This document shows, piece after piece, positions 23,920 through 32,841 of a stretch of 64,000 bases of DNA; positions within the stretch are counted from its first letter, which is position 1, and the number at the start of each line of letters is the position of its first letter. Source of the DNA: a virus; the IMG/VR virus record IMGVR_UViG_3300042400_001600, positions 1-64,000 of that record; one strand, given 5' to 3'. A program made the translations under genes and the position numbers. The notes under the pieces were generated by a model. That model was given only the letters and a program-made list of their open reading frames with translations, ran no database searches and was not told the DNA's origin.

Positions 23920-24312
23920 TTAAAGTGAGGTTTGCGTGGCCGAGGTCACGCCGTTGCTGAATACCATGCTGGCCTGAAATTGCAGGCGGCCAACCTCAAT
24001 GACGCGGAGGTTCAATTGCAATGTTTCCAGGGTGCTCTGGCTTTGCGATGCGTATTCGTGATCGCGCAAAAATGTGACGGTGTCGAGAGCGGCAAAATTG
24101 GCGGCGTGCTGTGCGCTCTGGATGTCGTAGATGACACCACCTACCGCGGCCTTGAAAAGGTCGGTGCCTTTATCCGGAAAGATGGCGTCGCTGCCCTTGG
24201 ATGTGCCGATATTGACCAGCGCGTTCTGCTGGATGCACTCCAGATCCGTCACCGCATCGCCGTTCAAGCTGATGGGTCCTTCCTGTGAGAATGTGAGTCG
24301 GAGTCCCCTCAT
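23920..24312 (-). CDS. gp25/W-like baseplate protein
   Basis: 130 aa. LRLTFSQEGPISLNGDAVTDLECIQQNALVNIGTSKGSD ... PDKGTDLFKAAVGG matches the compact gp25/W family (lysozyme-like baseplate wedge proteins): a conserved query helix then a GTxxGSxxxxPxxGxD/G pattern. It directly precedes the baseplate J-like gene. ATGA overlap with the previous gene. Confidence 0.75.
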   Translation of the reverse strand: MRGLRLTFSQEGPISLNGDAVTDLECIQQNALVNIGTSKGSDAIFPDKGTDLFKAAVGGVIYDIQSAQHAANFAALDTVTFLRDHEYASQSQSTLETLQLNLRVIEVGRLQFQASMVFSNGVTSATQTSL

Positions 24313-24659
24313 TTGAAACCGAAGATGTTGGCGATTCGGGAAGGCCGGTAGGTGCGGAGCATGGCATCATGATACCCGAGCGCGTAGAGCTTGCGACGCC
24401 GCACATTGGCATAATCCAAATCGCGCTTCAGTGCTGCCACGTGAATCAGCTTCAATTGCTCGACCGCGGCTTGCAGCGTGTCGGCATTCTGCGCCGTTTC
24501 ATTCTGCGCCTCCACTTCCGACTGCAACTCTTTCAGATCGAAATCCGCGAAGGCCTCGCTGGCCATCGGCAGGCTTTCCTTCTGCTTGAGCACGTCCAGA
24601 ATCCCCTGCATGGCAGGGAATCGTGAATCGCGATTGATGCGGGTGGTGTCGGCGAACAT
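24309..24659 (-). CDS. Hypothetical baseplate-operon protein, 116 aa
   Basis: Helical (LKELQSEVEAQNETAQNADTLQAAVEQLKLIHVAALKRDLDYANVRRRKLYALGY) with a basic C-terminus. Sits between the second sigma-like gene and gp25. May be a small baseplate chaperone or structural protein; not recognised. Confidence 0.65.
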   Translation of the reverse strand: MFADTTRINRDSRFPAMQGILDVLKQKESLPMASEAFADFDLKELQSEVEAQNETAQNADTLQAAVEQLKLIHVAALKRDLDYANVRRRKLYALGYHDAMLRTYRPSRIANIFGFK

Positions 24660-24663
24660 CGGG

Positions 24664-25422
24664 TTAATTGACGGTTTGCAGTGCGGTCCTCAATTCCTCC
24701 AGCTTGGTGGCCAGCTTGGCCGACCGCCGGCTCAATTGCACCGGGGACAGGTTTAGCTTTCTAGCAATCTCATGCGGAAGCATCGGCTCGTGGGCTCCGC
24801 CATACCCGGTTTTCATCTCCAGAATCTTCCGGTCAATCAGATCGGATTCATGGTGCACGTAGTGCAGCGCCTCATCGGAATGATCGGACTGGGTGTCCGA
24901 GGGCATTGCCGCATTCTCCCCGAAGGAAGATTGCGAGGCCATCCGCCGGAAAGATTTGCGGATGCCTGCAATTCGGTGCACGGGCAATTTGGAATGGTCC
25001 GCCAACTCTTCGACGTCCGGATCGCGACCAAGGGAATCGCGCAGCTCATTCTCGGACTGCATCAGATGAAAGGCGTCCAATTGGATCTTCTCAGGCACAT
25101 GGACCGGATGCGCCAGGTTCATCCGGCGAAACCTACGCAGGGGCTGCAATTGCTGGGACACCCACGTGGGCAGCGCGGCCCCGTAGGTTGGGTCGTAGGA
25201 TTTGACGGCGCGGGATGTGAGGATGCGCGCCTGCAGAGTCAGGGCTGGATCCTGGGCGGCATTCATGGAACGCAACACCCCCTGAATGGTAGGTTCCAAA
25301 TGCTTCACCGTCGCAGACAGATTGGTGGGCGAGGCGTCAGCCATCCACGCAGCATGCGCAGCCATGTGGGGAGGCGGCTCCTTTAATGGCTTGTCATCTT
25401 CGCTGGGATTTGGCGCAGTCAC
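24664..25422 (-). CDS. Second sigma-70-like protein, in the baseplate operon
   Basis: 252 aa, GTG start (second choice: Met20). The middle (TLQARILTSRAVKSYDPTYGAALPTWVSQQLQPLRRFRRMN) is like a diverged sigma region 2 with the YDPxxGAxLxTWV pattern. Residues 115-160 (MQSENELRDSLGRDPDVEELADHSKLPVHRIAGIRKSFRR) fit region 3, and LPHEIARKLNLSPVQLSRRSAKLATKL near the end fits the helix-turn-helix of region 4. This family occurs in several large phages. It may switch on late genes or be a structural derivative; its place among baseplate genes leaves both open. Confidence 0.7.
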   Translation of the reverse strand: MTAPNPSEDDKPLKEPPPHMAAHAAWMADASPTNLSATVKHLEPTIQGVLRSMNAAQDPALTLQARILTSRAVKSYDPTYGAALPTWVSQQLQPLRRFRRMNLAHPVHVPEKIQLDAFHLMQSENELRDSLGRDPDVEELADHSKLPVHRIAGIRKSFRRMASQSSFGENAAMPSDTQSDHSDEALHYVHHESDLIDRKILEMKTGYGGAHEPMLPHEIARKLNLSPVQLSRRSAKLATKLEELRTALQTVN

Positions 25423-25437
25423 CAGAGGACGATACCA

Positions 25438-25620
25438 CTACTTGGGCTTTGCGGCAATCGCCGCCAGCCGCTGATATTTGCGAACGACCGCAGACATCTC
25501 ACCGCCGCAATCTCCGCAACCAGCCCGGCTGCGCAATTTAAGTTCATGCAGTTCGAACTCCATGCGCTGCCGCAAATTGGCAGGCATCTGCAATCCGGGA
25601 ATGTCAATTGGTTGCGGCAT
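25438..25620 (-). CDS. Small Cys-containing protein, 60 aa
   Basis: MPQPIDIPGLQMPANLRQRM, then CGDCGGEMSAVVRKYQRLAAIAAKPK. A CxxC pair suggests a zinc or redox site. The first 17 nt overlap the end of the membrane protein gene, the usual tight packing. The frame continues upstream but that part overlaps the neighbour. Confidence 0.6.
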   Translation of the reverse strand: MPQPIDIPGLQMPANLRQRMEFELHELKLRSRAGCGDCGGEMSAVVRKYQRLAAIAAKPK

Positions 25621-26395
25621 TGGATTCGCGGACCGCATGTAGCGCCAGCAATGCGTACTTCCGATACACATGTGCCAGCTCGCAGCCTTCGCATTTCGCA
25701 TCTCCCTTTTTTGTCTCCGCCGCATACCTGGCGCGCAATTCCTCGCAGCCTGCAAACCAGCAGGGTGTGTCGTCTGAGAAAAACAGAGTCATCTTTTTAT
25801 ACTCATCGGTGATGGAAGTTGGGTCGATGGTCGTGCCGTTGCCGGTCTTGATCATCCGCAATCCATAAGCCTGCTGGTATTGGGCGAGCCGGGCAGACGG
25901 CTTTTCCTCGATGTGCAATTCAGGCGCGGGCGGCTCAATTTCCTTTTCCGCCATTTCCGCCATTTGCGGCGGAGCTGCCGCAGCAACTTGATTGGGGGTG
26001 GGGGATTCCGGTTGCGACGTTGCACGATACAACCAGAGCCCCAGCCCGAGGCTGAGGCATGCCGCGGGCAGCAGTGGCAGCAATGGAATCCCCATCACCG
26101 CAAAAATGACCGCAGTCGGCAGGTAGAGCAGTGCGGTCCACCACGGCGATTGGCAAATGTGGCATAGCGCCCATTCTGAAAACCAGGCCGGCGCGTAAGC
26201 CAGCAGCCAGAATTGCCAATCCTTTCGGGTCTGGGTGTGCCGCACACCATACATGTGCGAGTCGGTGATAGCAGCGGCGGCTTTGCACAGCCGCAGCGGC
26301 ATGGTGGTGTGATTCCACACGGTCAGGATGTAAAAGAGCAGGCAACCGAGACTGGACGCCAGCACCGCAATCAGCAGGAAGGTTTCAATATGCAT
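25604..26395 (-). CDS. Multi-pass membrane protein, 263 aa
   Basis: Hydrophobic segments at residues about 4-26, 62-80, 85-105 and 107-125 (for example WWTALLYLPTAVIFAVMGIPLL), then a Pro/Ala/Glu-rich linker and a cytoplasmic-like domain. The C-terminal region has CWFAGCEELRARY and CEGCEL, two Cys pairs. A membrane protein inside a tail operon could be a holin-like or host-envelope factor; no family is recognised. Confidence 0.65.
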   Translation of the reverse strand: MHIETFLLIAVLASSLGCLLFYILTVWNHTTMPLRLCKAAAAITDSHMYGVRHTQTRKDWQFWLLAYAPAWFSEWALCHICQSPWWTALLYLPTAVIFAVMGIPLLPLLPAACLSLGLGLWLYRATSQPESPTPNQVAAAAPPQMAEMAEKEIEPPAPELHIEEKPSARLAQYQQAYGLRMIKTGNGTTIDPTSITDEYKKMTLFFSDDTPCWFAGCEELRARYAAETKKGDAKCEGCELAHVYRKYALLALHAVRESNAATN

Positions 26396-26472
26396 GGAAG
26401 TTTTTTACCGCACGGCGCGCAATTGGCAACTCCGGATTCTAAATTCCCAATCCTGATGGCAGGAGAACATGG

Positions 26473-26491
26473 CTCTCGTGTTACACGAGAG
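26473..26491 (-). other. Inverted repeat across the stop codon of the fibre-like gene
   Basis: CTCTCGTG-TTA-CACGAGAG, perfect 8-bp arms. On the minus strand the loop is the TAA stop of the gene at 26481. There is no T-run after it, so it may stabilise the 3' end or act with translation termination rather than be a classic terminator. Confidence 0.5.
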
Positions 26492-27056
26492 TGAAGTTTC
26501 CATCAGAGTCAATCGTGATGGTGCCAACGTGGGTCACGATCATTGAAACAGGGCCGATAACGAAATCACCAAGCACTGTTATTGCACTAGGGTTGATTAT
26601 TAGTGTCCGAGTTACGCCGTTGTAAGCCGCCGTTATCGTCAGCGAGTCTCCAGCTAGTCCGTTAGGAGAGTAGGGCGGAAAATTCCCAGACCACCAATCC
26701 GCTTTGAGATCTATTGTTGCGGTTGCTGCCCCCCACGCTCCATCTTCGTATGATTTTTCTACATCGACGGTGCATTTCTCATACCCGCCTGAATACGCTG
26801 TCTCGTAGGGATTCCAAGTTAAGTAACCAGCACTGTTTCCGTAAGCATACCAACCCAAGGAAGTGCCCAAGAACGTGGTTTCTGTAAATAAATCCGCACC
26901 GTGACCGGGACTGCCGGGACTGCCGGGACTGCCGGCGGAACCAGTCCATGTGTAGCGAATCTCCATCTTCGGGCAGTTCTTTAGCAGAGAGTTGCCTGAG
27001 CAATTCGTCAAAAGGGATGTCCCGGCACAATTCGTCAGTAGCTTTGCTAGGGGCAT
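26481..27056 (-). CDS. Tail-fibre-like protein with collagen-like GSP repeat, 191 aa
   Basis: The N-terminus has three short repeats: AKLLTNCAG, SLLTNCSG, SLLKNCPK (LLxNC units), then GSAGSPGSPGSPG, a collagen-like run typical of phage fibres. The rest is a beta-rich Tyr/Trp-rich domain (LGWYAYGNSAGYLTWNPYETAYSGGYEKC ... ITVLGDFVIGPVSMIVTHVG). It is probably a surface-exposed fibre or receptor-binding part. It follows the Cys-repeat protein with a 3-nt gap. Confidence 0.65.
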   Translation of the reverse strand: MPLAKLLTNCAGTSLLTNCSGNSLLKNCPKMEIRYTWTGSAGSPGSPGSPGHGADLFTETTFLGTSLGWYAYGNSAGYLTWNPYETAYSGGYEKCTVDVEKSYEDGAWGAATATIDLKADWWSGNFPPYSPNGLAGDSLTITAAYNGVTRTLIINPSAITVLGDFVIGPVSMIVTHVGTITIDSDGNFTLV

Positions 27057-27059
27057 GTC

Positions 27060-30050
27060 TTATGGGCATGTTGCGGGAGAGCTGGTCATCGTCGTGACCA
27101 TATCTCTCCATTCGGGCGAGGCAGCCACCGAAGCGGCCACAGTCACCGTTTTGTATTTCCCCTGCAGCTTTCCGCCCGACAACCGCAAATCCACGAGCAC
27201 ATCCACGGTGACATCCGCTTCACAGCTGGTGTTGGCCAAGAGAAAATCCGAGGCCAGCGTGTCGGCCTCCGCTACAGTGTCGGCCTTGAAGGTGCCGGCG
27301 GGAATTTTGGTCAATCCGACACGGTGGCTATTTGAGAATACACCGTAGCCGAGGTAGATCGGGGTGCAGGCAGCGGGCGACTGCTCCGTATTGCCTGCGC
27401 TGGCGGCATTCGCTTCGCAGATGGTGTTGGCCTCGATGAAGTCGGTGGCCATTTTATCGGCGGCGGTTTTCGTAGAGGCCTTGAAGGTGTTCTTGGGGAC
27501 GTTCATCATCCCGACACTGTGACGACCTTCCCCGCAATCGCCGGCTACATATTCATCATTACCCACCAATCCCAAATCAAACTCATTCCCGAAATTAAAA
27601 CAATCCGGTATCCCATAGGCCACGGCGTAGGCTGTGGATGATGCGGCCTTGATTGATATATCGCTGATGAAAGCACCTGCGGGCACATGTCCGATGGCCG
27701 ATATTCCCAGCCCGACGGAGATGGGAGCGCCCAGTGCATTGCCTGGCACCCACGGCATTTGCGCGGGGGCGCCGCAAGTCACGCGCACGTCCACGTTCGA
27801 CCAAAAACAATTCAAGGAATTCAGACCCAGCGTAAGCGCCGCCTGATCCGCGTCACGCTGGCTGTGCCAGTCCAGGATCGTATCCGCTTCCACCTGCACA
27901 GGATTTCCCACAGCGCCCATAGACTGCGCATCCACGGCGACCTTTGGTGAGCTGCCGTCTTTCGGGGTCATGGACCCGGTGCCGTATGTGATTGCGATCC
28001 GATCACCTGTGTCGCTGTATCCCCCGCCACGGAATTCATCGGCGGGAGAGTCCCCACAGAGAACCGTCATCCGTCGGTTCATGTAAAAGCACAGCAATTG
28101 GGACATGCCGTAAGCCTGAGTCTCGGCGTCGACCTCGGCTTGGGAGTTCAGGGAGGTAAACTGCCCCGCTGGAATTACCAAGGGGGCGGAATCCAAACCA
28201 AGCGAGTTCGGATGCACGTGGGGCATCCCCTTGTCCTGCGAGCAGGTAAATGAGCGTGCTGCGTTCTGGAAGCTGCAAGCCAGGGTGGAAATACCGAACG
28301 CCGCGGCCTGCGCATTCGCAAAGGCCTTTTCCCTATCCGTCTCCCCAGGTCGGAACGTGGGCGGCACATCCGCCACGGACACGACAAAAGTACCGACGGG
28401 AACGATGAACACGCCCGACAAATCCTCCGCCCCTGCGGCAACCATCCCGGATGGGCAGTGCAGGGTCTGTGCATCGTTGCCGTATTTGCAGTCGTTGGTG
28501 GGAATTGCAGCAGGCACCACCAGAGCGCTTCCGGCCGTCATCTCCACCACCGAGGCGTCCGTGTCGCAGTAGGTGTTGGCCGCCAGGCCCAGCGTGGCAT
28601 CTGAGGACCAGGCCGAGGTGACCATCGCCGCGGGGATGGGCAATGGGATGACACCCTCCCGCACCTGCTGGGCAATTCCCTCCGGCACGCAGGTCGGAGC
28701 GATGTCCTGGTTGCAGTACATGCAGTTCAATTGCGCCAGCGCAGCATCCATGGCCTGCTGGTCTGCGTCCACCTGGGACACCTCGGAGTAGTAAGATCCG
28801 GCCGCCATTTGAAACTGGATGCCTGGCGATTTGTCCGAGGGATCCAAAAGCACGGTGGCTCCTGGATTACGCGGATCCGGCACGGATTGAACGGGGCACT
28901 GTACGACAATCTCGGAATTGGTCCATCGGCATTGGAGCAGGGACATGGCCAACGCATGGGCCAATGCATTTGCGTCCGCGGTGGAAGTCGTGGAGGTCAG
29001 GTATCCTTGCGGAACCTCAACGGAATTGCCGGGGATTCCCAAAGTCAAATCGCTGACAATGGTGTCGTCTGTGCCTGGCTTTCCGCTCGCGCTGCAGCTC
29101 ACCTTGACGAACTCATTGATGGCGAAACAGGAAAGCTGCGAGAGACCCAGCGCGCGGGCTTGCTGATCAGCGTCTGCGGCGGAATCCGAGGACAGGACCC
29201 GACCAGCCGGCACGGTGATTATCCCAACTCGCATCTGGTCGAGTGCAGGCCACGGCGTAGCATCCACCGGAACTTCCTCCCCAAACCCAGCATCCAGACA
29301 CGTGACGGTCTGCTCCGTGTTCGGATACACGCACACCATGGCAGAAAAAGCGGCAGCCAAGGCCTGCGCATTTGCCGTGTTCTGACTCTGCGTGGAGAAC
29401 GAGGAGCCTGCGGAAATGACGGAGGGATTGATGGCAACGTGGTCGGGATCTTCCGGCGTGCGATAGGCGCCCGCGGCACAATTGGTCTCCTGCCGTTCAT
29501 TGACCCATCCGCAAGTCAGGGTTGCGACCGCAATGGCGCGGGCCTGTGCATTGGCAGCGGCAAGGGCTGTCAGGGCTGCCGTCCGCGCAATGACCGCCTG
29601 CTCCAAGGCCAGGCGGAACGCGCCGGCGACGGCCTCCGCCGTGGATTGCGTGAGAATTGTGGTAACGTCCAGCGGATTGAGCGTGGCGATGAATGCCAGT
29701 TGCGACGCTGAGATTCCCGCAAATGAATGCCAGGAAATATCCCTGGCGATCTGCCCGGCATTTATCGTGACGGACTCACCCACCGGACCGGCCCCCTCCA
29801 CATCGGAGCAATTGACCGTGACGGCCGCGCTGGTGATATGAATCAGCGGGATGTCAGTGGAGATGTCTGTTGCGGTGACCGTGGCTCCGGGGGTGTCGAA
29901 AGCATCCGCGGCAATGGCAGGAGGTACGTCGCAATTCGATACGGGCCGCGTGGGTGGTGTGATGGCGGTCGCCGGAACTGCAGCCGGAACTGCGCACCCA
30001 GGATTCAGGTTGCGGCGCTTGGCCCTTTCGATGTCGCGTGGATCAGTCAT
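27060..30050 (-). CDS. Large Cys-rich repeat protein (DUF5977-like), probable tail adhesin
   Basis: 996 aa. About ten copies of a unit of roughly 70 aa with the core VPAGxxxSxxSxADADxxAxALGxSxLxCxxxNxxVxVxC, for example VPAGRVLSSDSAADADQQA, IPAGTFKADTVAEADTLAS. This resembles DUF5977 repeats known from Bacteroidota surface proteins and phage tail proteins. Paired Cys in each unit may form disulfides outside the cell. N-terminus (MTDPRDIERAKRRNLNPGC) is short and basic. Position downstream of the baseplate hub suggests a fibre or adhesin. Confidence 0.75.
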   Translation of the reverse strand: MTDPRDIERAKRRNLNPGCAVPAAVPATAITPPTRPVSNCDVPPAIAADAFDTPGATVTATDISTDIPLIHITSAAVTVNCSDVEGAGPVGESVTINAGQIARDISWHSFAGISASQLAFIATLNPLDVTTILTQSTAEAVAGAFRLALEQAVIARTAALTALAAANAQARAIAVATLTCGWVNERQETNCAAGAYRTPEDPDHVAINPSVISAGSSFSTQSQNTANAQALAAAFSAMVCVYPNTEQTVTCLDAGFGEEVPVDATPWPALDQMRVGIITVPAGRVLSSDSAADADQQARALGLSQLSCFAINEFVKVSCSASGKPGTDDTIVSDLTLGIPGNSVEVPQGYLTSTTSTADANALAHALAMSLLQCRWTNSEIVVQCPVQSVPDPRNPGATVLLDPSDKSPGIQFQMAAGSYYSEVSQVDADQQAMDAALAQLNCMYCNQDIAPTCVPEGIAQQVREGVIPLPIPAAMVTSAWSSDATLGLAANTYCDTDASVVEMTAGSALVVPAAIPTNDCKYGNDAQTLHCPSGMVAAGAEDLSGVFIVPVGTFVVSVADVPPTFRPGETDREKAFANAQAAAFGISTLACSFQNAARSFTCSQDKGMPHVHPNSLGLDSAPLVIPAGQFTSLNSQAEVDAETQAYGMSQLLCFYMNRRMTVLCGDSPADEFRGGGYSDTGDRIAITYGTGSMTPKDGSSPKVAVDAQSMGAVGNPVQVEADTILDWHSQRDADQAALTLGLNSLNCFWSNVDVRVTCGAPAQMPWVPGNALGAPISVGLGISAIGHVPAGAFISDISIKAASSTAYAVAYGIPDCFNFGNEFDLGLVGNDEYVAGDCGEGRHSVGMMNVPKNTFKASTKTAADKMATDFIEANTICEANAASAGNTEQSPAACTPIYLGYGVFSNSHRVGLTKIPAGTFKADTVAEADTLASDFLLANTSCEADVTVDVLVDLRLSGGKLQGKYKTVTVAASVAASPEWRDMVTTMTSSPATCP

Positions 30051-30052
30051 GG

Positions 30053-31570
30053 CTATTCTTTGGCGATCTCCGGTGGCTTCGGCAATGCATTAAATGGAGC
30101 GCCCTTGTTGGGCAGCACGAACCCCTCACATTCCACATGCGTGAACACGAGGCTGGTGGTGGCGTCGCCGGTTGCGGATTTCTCGCTGTCCTCACCCACC
30201 ACCACGGAATGCGCGATGTGTGCCAGGAAGCCAGTAAACATCTTCTTCTTGTTGCGGTCGGTCACAGCATATCGGTATCCGAGCTGCGCCCTAAAATCCA
30301 ACGGAATGTCCAGGCTCAGCGTATCCCGTCCCAAGGCTATGTCCAAATACGCAAGCCGAGCCCACCACGCCAGGATGCTCCTCTGCGCCGTCTGCTGCTT
30401 ATCCATGCTGTCTTTGCGCGGCTTGTGTTTTGTGCGCATGTATTCATTCGCATCCAACCCCATCGCGTTGGCCTCCTTGACCGCGTCATCCATATCCAAC
30501 GGACCGTAAATGGCAGGCAACCAGACGGGCAATGGGATTTGCTCGAATCGCCCGTTTGATTTTTCCGGCAGCGGATTCGGCCACGTAGCATACACCGGGG
30601 CCGTTGGCATTCCTTTATCCGACCCGGACTCCTTCACATTCTCCGTGCCCTGCCCGACGACCACCACGGCAGCCAGGGGCACCACATCGTAGGCCCCAAG
30701 CCTGGATGTGAAATGGGTCGCAGAAATAATACCGGGCGCAGTCTCTCCCATCACCGCGTCCTTTGAGATTAAACGCCCATAGGGTGCGTCTGTTCCCCCG
30801 ACGTCGGGAATATAGAGCAGGTTAAACATTTCGCAGAGCGTCAGGATCTGCTGAAAGAAATCCCGTCCCTGCGTCAGAAACACCTGTCGGATGGTATCCT
30901 GAATCTTCTCATTTATGTCCTGCGTCATGTCCGGCATAAACGGCAGCTTGGTGGTTGCCGTGCTGTCGCTGAACAGACGCTGCCATTTGGTCTTGTGCTG
31001 CTCGTTGATTGCATGCATCTGATCCATAATCTTCGCGTCCAGCTTTGCCATTGTGACAGTCCGCGCGTTCGCCTTCTCAATCCATTTTTTGATCAGCCGG
31101 TCGAGCACCAGGCTGAACATCTCCGCCATGCTGGTCGCATGCAGCAGCTCATCGTCGTCCTTTGCCTCGTTGCCCTCCGTCCGGTAAATGTGGGTGCGCA
31201 GAGCCTGCAAATAGGCCGCATTCGTCGCCAGTGCCAGATGCACCTCAAATGAGCTTTTTGACGCTTCGTAAGCGGACGTCGTGAGCAGCCCGGCGGTAGT
31301 CAGATAATTCCGGGATCCAGAATCCTGATACACATTGACGGTGGTCAGGTCCGTGAACTTCTGGGTCTGATTCTGGGCGAGCCATTTGGTAATGTCGGGA
31401 GAACTCAGGTCCACCAGGTCGCCTGATCTGACTCCCTGCGGATGCACAGAAAGTGCCAACGACGGCATCTCATTGATCGTCATCGTCGTCTGCGCTCCGG
31501 ATATGCGCAGCTTGATTCCGCCCACATCCCCGCTGACCTTTGGCTCCCTGAATGAGATATTACTGCTCAT
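30053..31570 (-). CDS. Baseplate/tail hub-like protein, 505 aa
   Basis: Mixed beta/alpha protein with a long helical middle (EMFSLVLDRLIKKWIEKANARTVTMAKLDAKIMDQMHAINEQ ... FFQQILTLCEMFNLLYIPDVGG) and a hub-like end. Position between tape measure and baseplate wedge genes, and overlap with the 245-aa gene by 11 nt, fit a baseplate component. No specific family is recognised. Confidence 0.6.
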   Translation of the reverse strand: MSSNISFREPKVSGDVGGIKLRISGAQTTMTINEMPSLALSVHPQGVRSGDLVDLSSPDITKWLAQNQTQKFTDLTTVNVYQDSGSRNYLTTAGLLTTSAYEASKSSFEVHLALATNAAYLQALRTHIYRTEGNEAKDDDELLHATSMAEMFSLVLDRLIKKWIEKANARTVTMAKLDAKIMDQMHAINEQHKTKWQRLFSDSTATTKLPFMPDMTQDINEKIQDTIRQVFLTQGRDFFQQILTLCEMFNLLYIPDVGGTDAPYGRLISKDAVMGETAPGIISATHFTSRLGAYDVVPLAAVVVVGQGTENVKESGSDKGMPTAPVYATWPNPLPEKSNGRFEQIPLPVWLPAIYGPLDMDDAVKEANAMGLDANEYMRTKHKPRKDSMDKQQTAQRSILAWWARLAYLDIALGRDTLSLDIPLDFRAQLGYRYAVTDRNKKKMFTGFLAHIAHSVVVGEDSEKSATGDATTSLVFTHVECEGFVLPNKGAPFNALPKPPEIAKE

Positions 31571-32297
31571 ATGGAATACGCATGCGGGTGTCCCGAATCA
31601 AAGCCAGCGCGACCAGGGCCATCCGCTCTGTCACATCCACACCGGCACCCATGTAATGCTGAAGCAGGTTCTGTTTCTCAAGAAGCGTCAGCCACGCGGT
31701 GGTCTTTTGCAGGGCCGCCAATGCCGCCCTCGTCGGATAATTGGCAGGGATGTTTTTGAACGCAATGACGTAGGAGGGAGTCCAGTGCTTAACGCCGTCC
31801 AGGAACCGCAATGCCCCTTTGAGTCCAACCCAGGAAGGCCATTCCACAAACAGGTCCTCATTGGTAAAGAACGCATGCACTTGCTCCGATCGGCCGCCGC
31901 AGGAAATACGCGCGGCCTTCGGCTCGACGCATAGCAATTGAAAATCTACAGACACAGGCCAGTCGGACACCTGCCTGTTTGCTTCCGGTGCGCCGTTCCT
32001 GTCGGGCATCAATGTGATGGTCTGCGGAAGCTGCAGTCGCGGATTGCGGTAGAGCTGCCACGCCATTGACGTAGCAGACTCAATTCCGAATTCATGCAGC
32101 AATGTCGGAGTGCCTACCAGACACCGCAGCACGCTCATTGCAAAATAGTCCGAGGTGGCGTCGGTGATCTTCAGGAGGTCCCGAACCGCCGTCGCCTCCT
32201 CGGAGGCAGTCACAGGGTCAAATGGGGTGACTGGCGTAAACCACGGACTCGCGGGAACATCACCATTGACCAGCAATTGAAGTAGTTCGCATCTCAT
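31560..32297 (-). CDS. Hypothetical tail-operon protein, 245 aa
   Basis: MRCELLQLLVNGDVPASPWFTPVTPFDP; alpha/beta with VEWPSWVGLKGALRFLDGVKHWTPSYVIAFKNIP. Overlaps the 505-aa gene. Presumed baseplate or tail assembly component from its position only. Confidence 0.6.
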   Translation of the reverse strand: MRCELLQLLVNGDVPASPWFTPVTPFDPVTASEEATAVRDLLKITDATSDYFAMSVLRCLVGTPTLLHEFGIESATSMAWQLYRNPRLQLPQTITLMPDRNGAPEANRQVSDWPVSVDFQLLCVEPKAARISCGGRSEQVHAFFTNEDLFVEWPSWVGLKGALRFLDGVKHWTPSYVIAFKNIPANYPTRAALAALQKTTAWLTLLEKQNLLQHYMGAGVDVTERMALVALALIRDTRMRIPYEQ

Positions 32298-32310
32298 GGT
32301 TTTTAAGAGT

Positions 32311-32841
32311 TTAGGACAAGGACGAGGTGGTCAGGCTTCCGGTGGTCAGGCCGGTGAAGCCATCCTTGCGTCCGGCTGCGGGGCCGGAAGAAGTCTCCGC
32401 GACAATACCACCCAAGACAAACTGTTGCGTGTGAAATTTGGGGTCAATCTGCCCGACTACGAGCCCCGAAATGTACACATTGTAGGCCACCTTGCCGGGA
32501 AGGGAGAGCTGCACTGGTTTCTTCAAATTTGATGCCCGGTTCTTCTGGAACCATTTCACCACCTCCGCAAAACTTTTGCCGCCGGACTTCTCATTTCCCA
32601 GCAGGGCAACGCCCATGATGTTCACCGAACCGAAGCCGGCACCGAAGCTGTAAAGCACATGGAAATTATCAAGGGTGTTCTTGGGGACCAGCACGTCCGG
32701 GTCCTGCAGGCTGGCCCCCATGATGAGCACCGGTGCTGCGTTGCTGCTGGTGATGGGAGGATTCAGGGCATAGAAGCCCACGGAATTGCCCTGCTGCTGG
32801 AATGCGTAGATGCATCCGCGGGATGGGAAAATGTTGGTCAT
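32311..32841 (-). CDS. Tail-operon protein, 176 aa
   Basis: Follows the tape measure gene with an ATGA overlap. Beta-rich (VGFYALNPPITSSNAAPVLIMGASL ... VQLSLPGKVAYNVYISGLVVGQIDPKFHTQQFVLGGIVAE), with KSFAEVVKWFQKNRAS in the middle. The layout suits a small baseplate or tail-tip protein, such as those after tape measure genes; not identified. Confidence 0.6.
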   Translation of the reverse strand: MTNIFPSRGCIYAFQQQGNSVGFYALNPPITSSNAAPVLIMGASLQDPDVLVPKNTLDNFHVLYSFGAGFGSVNIMGVALLGNEKSGGKSFAEVVKWFQKNRASNLKKPVQLSLPGKVAYNVYISGLVVGQIDPKFHTQQFVLGGIVAETSSGPAAGRKDGFTGLTTGSLTTSSLS

